Shown here piece after piece: positions 44,512 through 52,386 of a stretch of 60,694 nt of DNA. The number at the start of each line of letters is the position of its first letter. Position 1 is the first letter of the stretch. The notes below the pieces were generated by a model. That model made no database searches, was not told the origin of the DNA, and saw only the letters and a list, made by a program, of their open reading frames with translations. The DNA comes from JAYVJH01 sp043777595 (GTDB lineage Bacteria > Bacteroidota > Bacteroidia > Cytophagales > Spirosomataceae). The stretch spans positions 1-60,694 of the forward strand of contig JAYWHT010000030.1 in the NCBI GenBank assembly GCA_043777595.1. Direction: 5' to 3'. The translations under genes were made by a program, and so were the position numbers.

Positions 44512-45942
44512 TTATCGTATTAGATTAGGCAAAATACCGAGTAAAATAGTTGCCGATGTTGTTATTATTAAAATAACTCGATAAACAGGCGAAAGTTCAA
44601 TATTTGGTGTGTTTCCGTCTTTTAGGAAAGTAGCAATAATGGCTTTGAAGTAATAATAAATACCCACTGCCGACATCAGAATAGCGACAATTAGCAACCA
44701 AGTTTGGCCTCGCTCAATGACCGAACCAAAAACAAAAAACTTACCCCAAAAACCAGCCGTAAGCGGTATTCCTGCCAATGACAACATCGAAACGGTTAGA
44801 ACAAAGCCTAGTAGTTTATTTTTTTTGCCCAATCCATTAAACGAATCATAGCTTTCGGCAATTTCGATAGGTTGTGCATTTTTTTCTTCGGCCACCAACA
44901 TCAGCACACCAAATGCGCTGATTGTAGCCAACGAGTAAGCCAATGAATAAAAAACAACAGCATTTTGAGACTGTGAGGTAAAAGCAGTAACGGCCAACAA
45001 CAAATAGCCAGCGTGCGAAATACTCGAATAGGCCATCATACGCTTGAAACTTTGCTGATAGACGGCCGTTATGTTTCCTGCTACGAGTGTCAGTACGGTT
45101 ATGGCTGCCAATGTCGTCCACCAAAAATTATACGCCCCTCCAAAAGCACCACCTAACAAACGAAAAATAGCTGCAAAGCCAGCCGTCTTGACGATGGTGG
45201 ACATAAAGGCCGTGAAAATAGTCGGTGCGCCGTCATATACGTCGGGTGTCCAGAAGTGAAACGGTGCTGCCGACACTTTAAATAACATTCCAATCAACAA
45301 CATCAACAAACCAACATACAACAATGGCGAAGGCGAGGCGGCTGTGAGCGCAACCATGCCTTTGATTTGTGTCAAATTAAACGAACCTGTTGCACCATAA
45401 AGCAGTGCAATACCAAAAAGCATGATACCCGTTGCAAATGCGCCCATCAAAAAGTATTTGAGTGCGGCTTCGTTTGAGCGCAAGTTTCGCTTATCGCTAC
45501 CCGTTAAGACATACATTGAGACCGACAGTATTTCGACACCTACAAAGAGCATAATCAGATTTTCGTAGCCAATCATCATAATAGCACCAACCAACGAAAA
45601 TAACATGATACCATAATATTCGGCAGGTTGTGCGTTTTCTGTTTTGGCAAATCCACGACTTAAAGCTATAATCAACAAAGCCGAAAGTATTACAATACCA
45701 TTAAAGGACATAGTAAGCCGGTTTTCTATCAACATTGACTTAAAATAAATACCATCGGGAGCATTCCAGTAAAAAAAATTGGCTATCAAGGCAATCATCG
45801 CAAAAAATAACGTGGCCGGGAGGAGCAACTTTTGAGTAGCTTTTTCTAAACCCAAAAACAGCGTAACAAGCCCAAATATTGACAGTAAAATGATTGATAA
45901 CATAAATTGATTTGAATTAAATATCTTTTTGGTGTTGTTCAA
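44512..45942 (-). CDS. nuoN: NADH-quinone oxidoreductase subunit N
   Basis: NuoN is one of the antiporter-like, proton-pumping subunits of complex I. At 476 residues it has about 14 predicted helices, with the conserved Glu in FVGVEILSVSMYVLTG and Lys residues in EAALKYFLMGAF and LFKVSAAPFHFWTPDVYDGAP. It follows nuoM, but a Uma2 gene has been placed between them. It is the last nuo gene on the minus strand. A second nuoN-like gene lies at 52387. Confidence 0.95.
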   Translation of the reverse strand: MNNTKKIFNSNQFMLSIILLSIFGLVTLFLGLEKATQKLLLPATLFFAMIALIANFFYWNAPDGIYFKSMLIENRLTMSFNGIVILSALLIIALSRGFAKTENAQPAEYYGIMLFSLVGAIMMIGYENLIMLFVGVEILSVSMYVLTGSDKRNLRSNEAALKYFLMGAFATGIMLFGIALLYGATGSFNLTQIKGMVALTAASPSPLLYVGLLMLLIGMLFKVSAAPFHFWTPDVYDGAPTIFTAFMSTIVKTAGFAAIFRLLGGAFGGAYNFWWTTLAAITVLTLVAGNITAVYQQSFKRMMAYSSISHAGYLLLAVTAFTSQSQNAVVFYSLAYSLATISAFGVLMLVAEEKNAQPIEIAESYDSFNGLGKKNKLLGFVLTVSMLSLAGIPLTAGFWGKFFVFGSVIERGQTWLLIVAILMSAVGIYYYFKAIIATFLKDGNTPNIELSPVYRVILIITTSATILLGILPNLIR

Positions 45943-45959
45943 AAAGATGAAAAATATTT

Positions 45960-46607
45960 TTAATAATTAAAATACAGAACATTTTGATACACAGAGCGAA
46001 GCGGAACGTCAAAAGTAGCTATTTTTAAAATGTCATTTTCGTTTGTAAATACCCGATTGAGCCACGTCGCTGGGTCATCGCTACGATCGAAGGTTTCTAT
46101 CATGGCTTCGTGTTGGTCTATCAAAACAATATGCTGAACTGTCGATATTTTTTTGTAAAAATTGATTTTACTCTTGAAGTCCTTGCCTTTGTTACTATCT
46201 GACAGCACCTCGACTACGATATAGGGGTTCAGAATGGGCTTTACTCGCTTGGGGCGGTCGTATAGTTGTGGTAGCCCTTTGACAACCAGCGCATCGGGGT
46301 CGTAGCCACGCTCGTCGTCTATGCTATAAACGGCGCAGTTGCTGCCATATACACGATAGTTTGGTTTACCTAAATAATTCATGTAAAAAATACCTATTAT
46401 ATTTCCGCACAATAGTTCGTGTCTTTCGGTTGCTTCTCCCATTTTGGCTACGATTTCATAGTCGGCATAAGTGATGACATAAGGCAGTTCTTCCAGTTCG
46501 TCCAATAGTTCACAATATTCATCTACCGATGCGCCCACACGCACCTCAGCCTCACCCATTTCGAGGCGTTCGATGATTGTTTCAGCAAGCGTGAGCGTGG
46601 TTGTCAT
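45960..46607 (-). CDS. Uma2 family (DUF820) PD-(D/E)XK nuclease-fold protein
   Basis: The 215-residue protein has the Uma2 core: an acidic residue before YDPDALVVKGLPQ, the catalytic-type sequence PYIVVEVLSDSNKGKDFKSKI, and the following helix INFYKKIST. The PD...E-x(n) motif places it in the PD-(D/E)XK superfamily. Uma2 genes are spread widely in cyanobacteria and Bacteroidota; their role is unclear. It sits five bases after nuoM and 17 bases before nuoN on the same strand, so it is carried on the complex I transcript. Confidence 0.87.
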   Translation of the reverse strand: MTTTLTLAETIIERLEMGEAEVRVGASVDEYCELLDELEELPYVITYADYEIVAKMGEATERHELLCGNIIGIFYMNYLGKPNYRVYGSNCAVYSIDDERGYDPDALVVKGLPQLYDRPKRVKPILNPYIVVEVLSDSNKGKDFKSKINFYKKISTVQHIVLIDQHEAMIETFDRSDDPATWLNRVFTNENDILKIATFDVPLRSVYQNVLYFNY

Positions 46608-46612
46608 TGTGG

Positions 46613-48061
46613 TTATTTCTGAACTATCTGCAATAAATTAACTACGGCTGGTTCGGTGATTTTAAGAAACGAATTAGGGTAAAGTCCTATCCAGAATACC
46701 ATAAAAGTCAATGGAATTAAGACGGCTTTTTCGCTCATACTCAAATCTGCAAAGTGTTCGGTGAAAGCTGTCTTTTGGCCAAACATCGTTTTTTGAACCA
46801 ATCGCAACATATAAACCGCACCCAGAATAATAGTCAGTCCAGCCACTGCACCCAACCATTTATTAGATTCATAGACACCCGACAAAAGCAAAAACTCACC
46901 CACAAAACCATTAGTAAGCGGCATAGCGACACTTCCTAACATTAAGATTATGAAATAGACCGATAGGTTGGGAGTACGTTGGGTGATGCCCCCAAGTTGG
47001 TCAATGTTACGGGTTTTGGTACGAGAATAGATAATTTCGACAATAAAAAACAAACCAACTACATTGATGCCATGCGCCAACATCTGAATCAATGCGCCTT
47101 GAATACCATTGAGATTCATAGCAAAAACACCCGCAGCCATCAGTCCCACGTGAGCAAATGACGAATAAGCAATCAGTCGCTTCATGTCTCGTTGCTGAAT
47201 GGCAATGACCGAGCCATAAACGATACCAATTACTGACAAAATAATGGCCATATTTCCATGTGCGCTTAGTCCCAAAGGTACGATGGGCAATATAAACCGA
47301 ATCAGGCCATATACTCCCATTTTGAGCATAATACCCGCCAGTAGCATCGTGGCAGCAGTTGGCGACTCGGTATAAGTGTCTGGTTGCCAAGTGTGAAACG
47401 GAAAAAGCGGCATTTTGATAGCAAAAGCAATAAAAAACGCTACAAAAATATAGCCTTGCTGTTGGCCATTGAGTGCGAGTGTGTAAAGTGCCGTAATAGC
47501 CGAATTGTGCGTACCTGGCGTTTGGTAGTACAAATAAATCAATGCCACAAGCATAAACAAACTTCCAAAAATGGTATATACAAAAAACTTGAAAGTTACC
47601 TTGATTCGGTCTTCTCCACCCCAAACTGCGGCCAAAAAATAGACAGGTATGAGTGCCGCTTCAAAGAAAAAATAAAATAAAAAAGCATCGGTAGCCGTAA
47701 AAACACCCATCAAGGCGGCTTGCATAAACAAAATAAGAGCATAAAATATTGATGCACTTTTGTAGGGCTGTCTAAATGTAGAAAGCACAATGAGCGGCAC
47801 CAAGAATGCTGTGAGCATGACCAACAAAATACTGATGCCGTCGATACCCCCAGCAAACAAAATACCCGCCGATGCTATCCAAGGGTAGCTGAAAGTAAAC
47901 TGCTGGGTGGCATCGGCTTTGAACTGGGTAAAAACAAACGCCGCTAAGGCCAGTTCGGTCATTGCGCCAACCAATGCAATTTGTTTAGCACTGTTATTTT
48001 TGCTAATCAGTACAACCAATGCGGCCAATACTGGAATGAGTATAAGAAGAAGTGTAAGCAT
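46613..48061 (-). CDS. nuoM: NADH-quinone oxidoreductase subunit M
   Basis: NuoM is the second antiporter-like subunit. The 482-residue protein has about 14 helices with the conserved Glu in FYFFFEAALIPVYF, Lys in IKVTFKFFVYTIFGS and in AIKMPLFPFHTWQPDTYTESP, and the AHVGLM stretch. It follows nuoL by nine bases. The order L-M-(Uma2)-N is otherwise the usual one. Confidence 0.96.
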   Translation of the reverse strand: MLTLLLILIPVLAALVVLISKNNSAKQIALVGAMTELALAAFVFTQFKADATQQFTFSYPWIASAGILFAGGIDGISILLVMLTAFLVPLIVLSTFRQPYKSASIFYALILFMQAALMGVFTATDAFLFYFFFEAALIPVYFLAAVWGGEDRIKVTFKFFVYTIFGSLFMLVALIYLYYQTPGTHNSAITALYTLALNGQQQGYIFVAFFIAFAIKMPLFPFHTWQPDTYTESPTAATMLLAGIMLKMGVYGLIRFILPIVPLGLSAHGNMAIILSVIGIVYGSVIAIQQRDMKRLIAYSSFAHVGLMAAGVFAMNLNGIQGALIQMLAHGINVVGLFFIVEIIYSRTKTRNIDQLGGITQRTPNLSVYFIILMLGSVAMPLTNGFVGEFLLLSGVYESNKWLGAVAGLTIILGAVYMLRLVQKTMFGQKTAFTEHFADLSMSEKAVLIPLTFMVFWIGLYPNSFLKITEPAVVNLLQIVQK

Positions 48062-48070
48062 TATTAAAAT

Positions 48071-49990
48071 TTACTTAAAAATAAAAGTGCCAAAATTCCA
48101 GAGCATCAGTGAGACAATACCGATTACCATGGCAAATACATAAAAGCCTGTTTCGCCTGTCTGAATTTGGCGTAATTGACCTGCACCAAACTTGACCAAA
48201 CCACCCGTACTGTCCACGCCGAGGTTAATAAAAAACTCACCAAAACTATGAAAAATGTCTGAAAGTTTCTTGATTGGATTCACAAAAACAGCGTCATAAA
48301 GTTCATCAATGTAATATTTGTTATAAATCACTTTTTGTAAACCCGTTTCTTGACCATCGGCATCTGGAACTGATTTTTTACTCACGTACATCACATAAGC
48401 CACCAATGCCGAAACAATAGCTGCACCAATCGAAATACCCATGAGCATATATTCAGTGCTGTGTTCGATATGCAACTCAGCCATTAAAACAGGATTGACA
48501 CTTTTGGCGTTCTCAAAAAGGGGTTCCATAAAATGTGCCAACCACTCGCTGCCGCCCAGTATATGTGGGACGTTTAACATTCCACCCAAAACAGACAAAA
48601 CGGCCAGCAGCATCAGCGGCAAAGTCATACTCACTGGCGACTCGTGTAGGTGATGCGCTTGCTCGTGTGTGCCTCTGAAATCGCCAAAAAATGTCAAAAA
48701 CAACAGTCTGAACATATAAAACGAAGTCATAATAGAACCAGCTACGCCCAATGCCCACATCAATTTGTTATGTTCCCAAACGTGTGCCAGTATTTCATCT
48801 TTCGAGAAAAAGCCTGCAAAAGGTGGAATACCCGAGATGGCGATGGTGGCAATTAAGAAAGTAATAAACGTAATTGGTAGTTTTTTACGAAGACCGCCCA
48901 TGTTTCTGATGTCTTGCTCGTTGGACATAGCATGAATAACCGAACCCGCCCCCAAAAACAATAGTGCTTTGAAAAAAGCATGAGTCATAACATGGAACAT
49001 AGCCGACGAATAGGCCGATACACCCAGTGCCATAAACATATAACCCAACTGACTGACGGTAGAGTAGGCCAGTACTTTTTTGATGTCGTTCTGAAAAATA
49101 CCGATTGAGGCCGCCATTAGTGCGGTGATGAGGCCGACAATAGCCACAATTTCGAGGCTTGATGGCGCAAGTGCATACAAAACATTAGAACGGACAATCA
49201 TATAAATACCAGCCGTAACCATCGTAGCAGCGTGAATCAGTGCCGACACTGGCGTGGGGCCGGCCATGGCATCGGGTAGCCAAGTGTAGAGCGGTATTTG
49301 TGCCGATTTGCCCATTGCGCCTACAAAAAGCAATAGCGTAATGGCTACAACTGCGGCATTACCGACCGACATTCCAGCGGCTTTTTCAAAAACGGCAATA
49401 TACTCGACCGTTCCAAAATTTTGAATAATCAAGAAAATGCCCAGCAAAAAACCCAAGTCGCCAATGCGGTTCATGATAAAGGCTTTGCGTGCGGCATTGT
49501 TATAGTTGGTATTTTTGTTCCAAAAACCAATAAGCAAATAAGAACAAAGCCCTACGCCCTCCCAGCCAATAAACATAATGACGTAGTTTGAACCCATCAC
49601 GAGCAGTAACATAAAAAACAAAAAGAGATTCAAGAACGCAAAGAACTTGCCAAAGCCTTCGTCATGGCTCATGTAGCCAGCCGAATAAATATGAATAAGC
49701 GACCCCACACCCGTAACAACCAGCAACATAAGCAGCGAAAGTTGGTCTATCTGAAACGAAAACGGAATATTGAGCGAGCCAACACTTATCCAGTCGAAGA
49801 GATGAATGATGATAGGAACATTATTGCCTGCCCTAAACTGCCCAAAAGCATAAAACGACAAAATAAACGCCACAATGGGCCCAGCAGAGCCAATAACACC
49901 GACAAGGCCATTGGGTATTTTCTTGAAGCCTAAGCCATTGATTATAAAACCAATGAGCGGAAGTAGGGGAATGAAAATCAATAAAGACAT
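48071..49990 (-). CDS. nuoL: NADH-quinone oxidoreductase subunit L
   Basis: NuoL is the largest proton-pumping membrane subunit of complex I. The 639-residue product has the conserved Glu in GWEGVGLCSYLLIGFW, Lys in MGKSAQIPLYTWLPDAMAGPTPVSALIHAATMV, and the long C-terminal part after residue 500 that forms the lateral helix. It starts downstream of the REP/RAYT island, which separates it from nuoK by almost 2 kb. No damage is seen in the gene itself. Confidence 0.96.
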   Translation of the reverse strand: MSLLIFIPLLPLIGFIINGLGFKKIPNGLVGVIGSAGPIVAFILSFYAFGQFRAGNNVPIIIHLFDWISVGSLNIPFSFQIDQLSLLMLLVVTGVGSLIHIYSAGYMSHDEGFGKFFAFLNLFLFFMLLLVMGSNYVIMFIGWEGVGLCSYLLIGFWNKNTNYNNAARKAFIMNRIGDLGFLLGIFLIIQNFGTVEYIAVFEKAAGMSVGNAAVVAITLLLFVGAMGKSAQIPLYTWLPDAMAGPTPVSALIHAATMVTAGIYMIVRSNVLYALAPSSLEIVAIVGLITALMAASIGIFQNDIKKVLAYSTVSQLGYMFMALGVSAYSSAMFHVMTHAFFKALLFLGAGSVIHAMSNEQDIRNMGGLRKKLPITFITFLIATIAISGIPPFAGFFSKDEILAHVWEHNKLMWALGVAGSIMTSFYMFRLLFLTFFGDFRGTHEQAHHLHESPVSMTLPLMLLAVLSVLGGMLNVPHILGGSEWLAHFMEPLFENAKSVNPVLMAELHIEHSTEYMLMGISIGAAIVSALVAYVMYVSKKSVPDADGQETGLQKVIYNKYYIDELYDAVFVNPIKKLSDIFHSFGEFFINLGVDSTGGLVKFGAGQLRQIQTGETGFYVFAMVIGIVSLMLWNFGTFIFK

Positions 49991-50187
49991 ATTGAAAAGG
50001 GGGATTACTGAAAATTTAATTAACCATTTCTATTATTTACTCTAAAAGACGCTCGTCAAAAAAATTACGAAACCCTTTTGAGTATAAATGTTCTTTTAGA
50101 GCATCGTCTCTTGTCCAAAGTGGTGCATCAAATTCAAGTGATAATGCAACAAAGGGTATATCTTTTTTATCAATATCTTTTTATGCC

Positions 50188-50211
50188 GTTGTTGGTGTTA
50201 TCACCAACAAC
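50188..50211 (+). repeat. REP palindrome family 1, copy 1 (orientation A)
   Basis: GTTGTTGGTG, loop TTAT, then CACCAACAAC; preceded by GCC and followed by AAA. It forms an inverted pair with the copy at 50332. Confidence 0.85.
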
Positions 50212-50251
50212 AAAGCGGTTCTTTTTACTATCAACCAAATCTCTCTTCGGT

Positions 50252-50299
50252 GGTCTGTGTCTTCACAGAACACTGCTTGGGTTTGTGAGGACACAGACC
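50252..50299. repeat. REP family 2, inverted pair nested between two family 1 copies
   Basis: GGTCTGTG-TCTT-CACAGAAC (50252-50271) and GGTTTGTG-AGGA-CACAGACC (50280-50299) are inverted copies of one another separated by eight bases. Further copies stand at 51114 and 60080. Confidence 0.75.
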
Positions 50300-50331
50300 A
50301 TGGAAGAGTTTTGATTTAGCGTTCCAAATTT

Positions 50332-50355
50332 GTTGTTGGTGATAACACCAACAAC
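50332..50355 (-). repeat. REP palindrome family 1, copy 2 (orientation B)
   Basis: Same palindrome with loop ATAA, preceded by TTT and followed by GGCGC, i.e. the reverse complement arrangement of copy 1. The base run before it (GATTTAGCGTTCCAAA) recurs before the copy at 51877. Confidence 0.85.
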
Positions 50356-50455
50356 GGCGCAAATCGAAATGACGCATTAAAAAATTTGCGTCTTGTTGCC
50401 GAATCTTTTTTTCGTAACGCAGCCATTACAATATTCGTATCTACAACTACCGTCA

Positions 50456-50674
50456 TTATTTCTCTATCGCAAACCTATTTTTATTCTTCTCCCACCAATT
50501 TTGGTTTATCTGTTTTTCAACTTCAAAAACTTCGTCACCAATATTTGCTTTTTGTGCCAAACTTTCCACACGCAGTAGCTGTAAAATGCCAAGCAGTTCG
50601 CTTTGGTCAAACACATCTTTTGGGATACTTATCAAGTATCGTTCTTTTTGGCTATCTATTTCTATGGCTTGCAT
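50456..50674 (-). CDS. Antitoxin of the disrupted PIN module
   Basis: Start taken at the ATG complementary to 50672-50674 (72 residues, MQAIEIDSQKERYLISIPKD), because the longer frame upstream has no conserved feature. The N-terminal strand-helix pattern and the charged C-terminus ending with NWWEKNKNRFAIEK resemble small antitoxins encoded directly before PIN toxins. Its stop overlaps the start of the broken toxin by one base. A fragment of a second copy of this gene's 5' end lies beside nuoK at 51908-51947. Confidence 0.65.
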   Translation of the reverse strand: MQAIEIDSQKERYLISIPKDVFDQSELLGILQLLRVESLAQKANIGDEVFEVEKQINQNWWEKNKNRFAIEK

Positions 50675-50732
50675 AATCAATATTTGTTTTGCCTTTGTTG
50701 GGTAATCTGTTCTATGGTGTTCATAATAAATA

Positions 50733-51083
50733 CTACAAAAAATTATTCTTGACAAACAGAAACACACACAATAGGATAAAAAGCCAAGTTATAATTCTCC
50801 ATTTGTCTCTTACTAAATCAATTTTTTTTCTTTTATCAAACTCGCCTTTGGTAATCCAATATCCTCGCCACGAATTTTCGGGTTGCGAAAAAAACCATAT
50901 CTCACCACAAAAAAGACATTTGTAGATACCATCAAGGTGTTTTGGGTAATTACTATTTAGGTAATTATCATACTGAAACAAAGTACCAATTACGATTTTT
51001 TTAGCCAAACTATTATTAAAACTATCAAAGTCCCAGTATGATGGAAAACTACGAATATTTTGAGTGTAACATTTTTGACACAT
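50733..51083 (-). CDS. Zinc-ribbon-like protein with C-terminal membrane helix
   Basis: Chosen start is the ATG complementary to 51081-51083 (116 residues). It begins MCQKCYTQNIRSF with a Cys-x-x-Cys pair, and a second pair lies in YKCLFCGEIWFF, so four cysteines could hold a zinc ion. A hydrophobic helix at the end (RIITWLFILLCVFLFVKN) suggests a membrane anchor. I do not recognise the family. It lies between the antitoxin and the RAYT transposase and is likely accessory DNA; it has no sign of decay. Confidence 0.55.
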   Translation of the reverse strand: MCQKCYTQNIRSFPSYWDFDSFNNSLAKKIVIGTLFQYDNYLNSNYPKHLDGIYKCLFCGEIWFFSQPENSWRGYWITKGEFDKRKKIDLVRDKWRIITWLFILLCVFLFVKNNFL

Positions 51084-51113
51084 TGTTTTTTTGTAAAAGA
51101 TTACCTCTTCCGT

Positions 51114-51133
51114 GGTCTGTGTCCTCACAGACC
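51114..51133 (+). repeat. REP family 2, copy 3
   Basis: Perfect palindrome GGTCTGTG-TCCT-CACAGACC upstream of the zinc-ribbon-like gene, preceded by CTTCCGT like the copy at 50252 (CTTCGGT). Confidence 0.75.
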
Positions 51134-51177
51134 TAACTTTTAAACCTTATCGTGTTAGTCAGAATCATTCTTCTGCC

Positions 51178-51201
51178 GTTGTTGGTGTTATCACCAACAA
51201 C
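51178..51201 (+). repeat. REP palindrome family 1, copy 3 (orientation A), 3' flank of RAYT
   Basis: GTTGTTGGTG-TTAT-CACCAACAAC, 11 bases from the stop codon of the RAYT gene. With the copy at 51772 it encloses that gene between inverted REPs. Confidence 0.85.
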
Positions 51202-51212
51202 AATATCACTGT

Positions 51213-51734
51213 TTAATAATCGTCCATATAATGCGATAGAAAACCAAAATCGTCTTTTTCAGTTTCATAAAAGCGACTCGACGAGTACCAATAATCCTTT
51301 GGATTCACCGCCAAGTTCCACTTTTCATGTAATGGGTTATTGTGGATATATGTTAGTTTTTGTTCTACGACTTTTCTATCAAACAAATCTATACTCAAAG
51401 GATTTCTTTCCCAAAACTGGTATTTTCTGTCTTTGAGATTAACTTCAAAGTGTGGCAGCACCTGCAGGTGAGACGCTTGCAAGTCAAATTTAATCTGCTG
51501 GGCTGTGTATTTGAGAAAGTCACGTTGTACGTCTTCTCGCAAATGATTATCGTTTATTCGCCAAATCAAATGAATGTGATTTGGCATTATCACAAAACCA
51601 TAGATTTTAACTCGGTTGTCTTCAACTAAAAACTTCATACTCTTGACAATCAACTCTTTGTACTTATCAGGTGCAAGTAATTTTTTCCACCATAAAATAG
51701 TCGCCGTAAAAAATTGAATATAGTTTGAGTACAT
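51213..51734 (-). CDS. REP-associated tyrosine transposase (RAYT, Y1/IS200-like fold)
   Basis: The 173-residue protein carries the HUH motif HIH (His53, His55) in GFVIMPNHIHLIWR and a following conserved segment FLKYTAQQIKFDL. Further on come KYQFWERNPLSIDL, KLTYIHNNPLHEKWNL with the likely catalytic Tyr, and YSSSRFYET. RAYT enzymes are single-copy relatives of IS200/IS605 transposases that bind and cut REP hairpins. The frame is intact and the gene is flanked by inverted REP copies at 51178 and 51772, which strongly suggests these REPs are its substrate. Confidence 0.92.
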   Translation of the reverse strand: MYSNYIQFFTATILWWKKLLAPDKYKELIVKSMKFLVEDNRVKIYGFVIMPNHIHLIWRINDNHLREDVQRDFLKYTAQQIKFDLQASHLQVLPHFEVNLKDRKYQFWERNPLSIDLFDRKVVEQKLTYIHNNPLHEKWNLAVNPKDYWYSSSRFYETEKDDFGFLSHYMDDY

Positions 51735-51771
51735 ACCTGCTTTAACATCATTTTAACTTTAATCCAAATTT

Positions 51772-51795
51772 GTTGTTGGTGATAACACCAACAAC
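51772..51795 (-). repeat. REP palindrome family 1, copy 4 (orientation B), 5' flank of RAYT
   Basis: GTTGTTGGTG-ATAA-CACCAACAAC, 37 bases upstream of the RAYT start codon. Confidence 0.85.
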
Positions 51796-51803
51796 GGAAC
51801 TAA

Positions 51804-51840
51804 TAGTTGCCGTAAAAAATTGAATGTAGTTTGAGTGCAT
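51804..51840 (-). pseudogene. 5' fragment of a second RAYT copy
   Basis: Reads MHSNYIQFFTATI from the ATG at 51838-51840, against MYSNYIQFFTATI at the start of the intact gene. The surrounding 105 bases (51802-51906) are a direct repeat of 51696-51800, each ending in a REP copy. Only 13 codons are retained. Confidence 0.75.
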
Positions 51841-51876
51841 CTCTACTTAATGTTTTGATTTAGCGTTCCAAAGTTT

Positions 51877-51900
51877 GTTGTTGGTGATAACACCAACAAC
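51877..51900 (-). repeat. REP palindrome family 1, copy 5 (orientation B)
   Basis: Same palindrome as at 50332, with the same flanks on both sides (GATTTAGCGTTCCAAA before, GGCGCAAA after). Confidence 0.85.
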
Positions 51901-51907
51901 GGCGCAA

Positions 51908-51947
51908 AGTATCGTTCTTTTTGACTATATATTTATATGGCTTGCAT
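51908..51947 (-). pseudogene. 5' fragment of a second antitoxin copy next to nuoK
   Basis: The minus strand reads MQAI, a stop, then SQKERY, matching the start of the antitoxin at 50674 (MQAIEIDSQKERY). DNA similarity extends over about 40 bases. Its ATG begins three bases after the nuoK stop, which suggests that the toxin-antitoxin module originally followed nuoK directly. Confidence 0.65.
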
Positions 51948-51949
51948 AG

Positions 51950-52297
51950 TCAAAACTTCAATTTATTCAAAAACCCAATATCAATCGTTCGGGTATTTCT
52001 ATAAATCATCACAATAATGGCAAGCCCAACAGCCACCTCAGCGGCGGCTACGGCCATGATAAAAAACACAAAAACCTGCCCAGTAGGGTCAGACCGATAA
52101 GACGAAAAAGCAATCAGCAACAAGTTTACGGCATTGAGCATGAGTTCTATACTCATAAAAACCACAATGGCGTTGCGGCGTGTTAGCACACCTATTACGC
52201 CAATTATAAAAAGGGTGGTAGCGAGCCAAAGGTATTTGTCCAATGGTATTTGGCTAATTACGTCTGGAATCGACATGAGCGGTTGTGCTGGTGGCAT
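51950..52297 (-). CDS. nuoK: NADH-quinone oxidoreductase subunit K
   Basis: NuoK is a small three-helix subunit of complex I. The 115-residue protein has the helix with two conserved Glu residues: FMSIELMLNAVNLLL and VAAAEVAVGLAIIV. An ATG at 52274-52276 could also be the start. nuoJ does not adjoin it upstream; instead a divergent nuoN-like gene starts 90 bases away. nuoL follows only after the 1.9-kb REP/RAYT island. Confidence 0.93.
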   Translation of the reverse strand: MPPAQPLMSIPDVISQIPLDKYLWLATTLFIIGVIGVLTRRNAIVVFMSIELMLNAVNLLLIAFSSYRSDPTGQVFVFFIMAVAAAEVAVGLAIIVMIYRNTRTIDIGFLNKLKF

Positions 52298-52386
52298 GTA
52301 CTTGGCTTAATGGTTTTGGTTTTTTGGTGGCAAATTTACGCATAATTCGTGGTTAGCAAAATTTATAACCGATAAGTCTTATTTTT

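Larger units (their letters stand above)
50037..50456 (-). pseudogene. PIN-domain toxin gene split by REP elements
   Basis: The 5' part (ATG at 50454-50456) reads as a PIN start, MTVVVDTNIVMAALRKKDS, for 32 residues, then runs into a REP palindrome and stops. The 3' part (50175 to stop at 50037) reads DIDKKDIPFVALSLEFDA, PLWTRDDALKEHL and ends FDERLLE, the usual C-terminus of the same PIN family. About 60 central residues are lost, replaced by nested REP pairs at 50188-50355. The start overlaps the antitoxin stop by one base (TAATG on the minus strand). The toxin must be inactive while the antitoxin is intact. Confidence 0.8.

Noticed and set aside
50212..50251. A third fragment of the antitoxin gene between the REP pairs
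   Set aside because: A short stretch resembles the antitoxin 5' end (AAAAAGAAC), but the similarity covers too few bases to be trusted.
50188..51900. Regularly recurring short palindromes as a CRISPR array
   Set aside because: The copies are in two orientations with irregular spacing from about 80 to over 800 bases, include genes between them, and lack uniform spacers; they fit REP elements of the RAYT.
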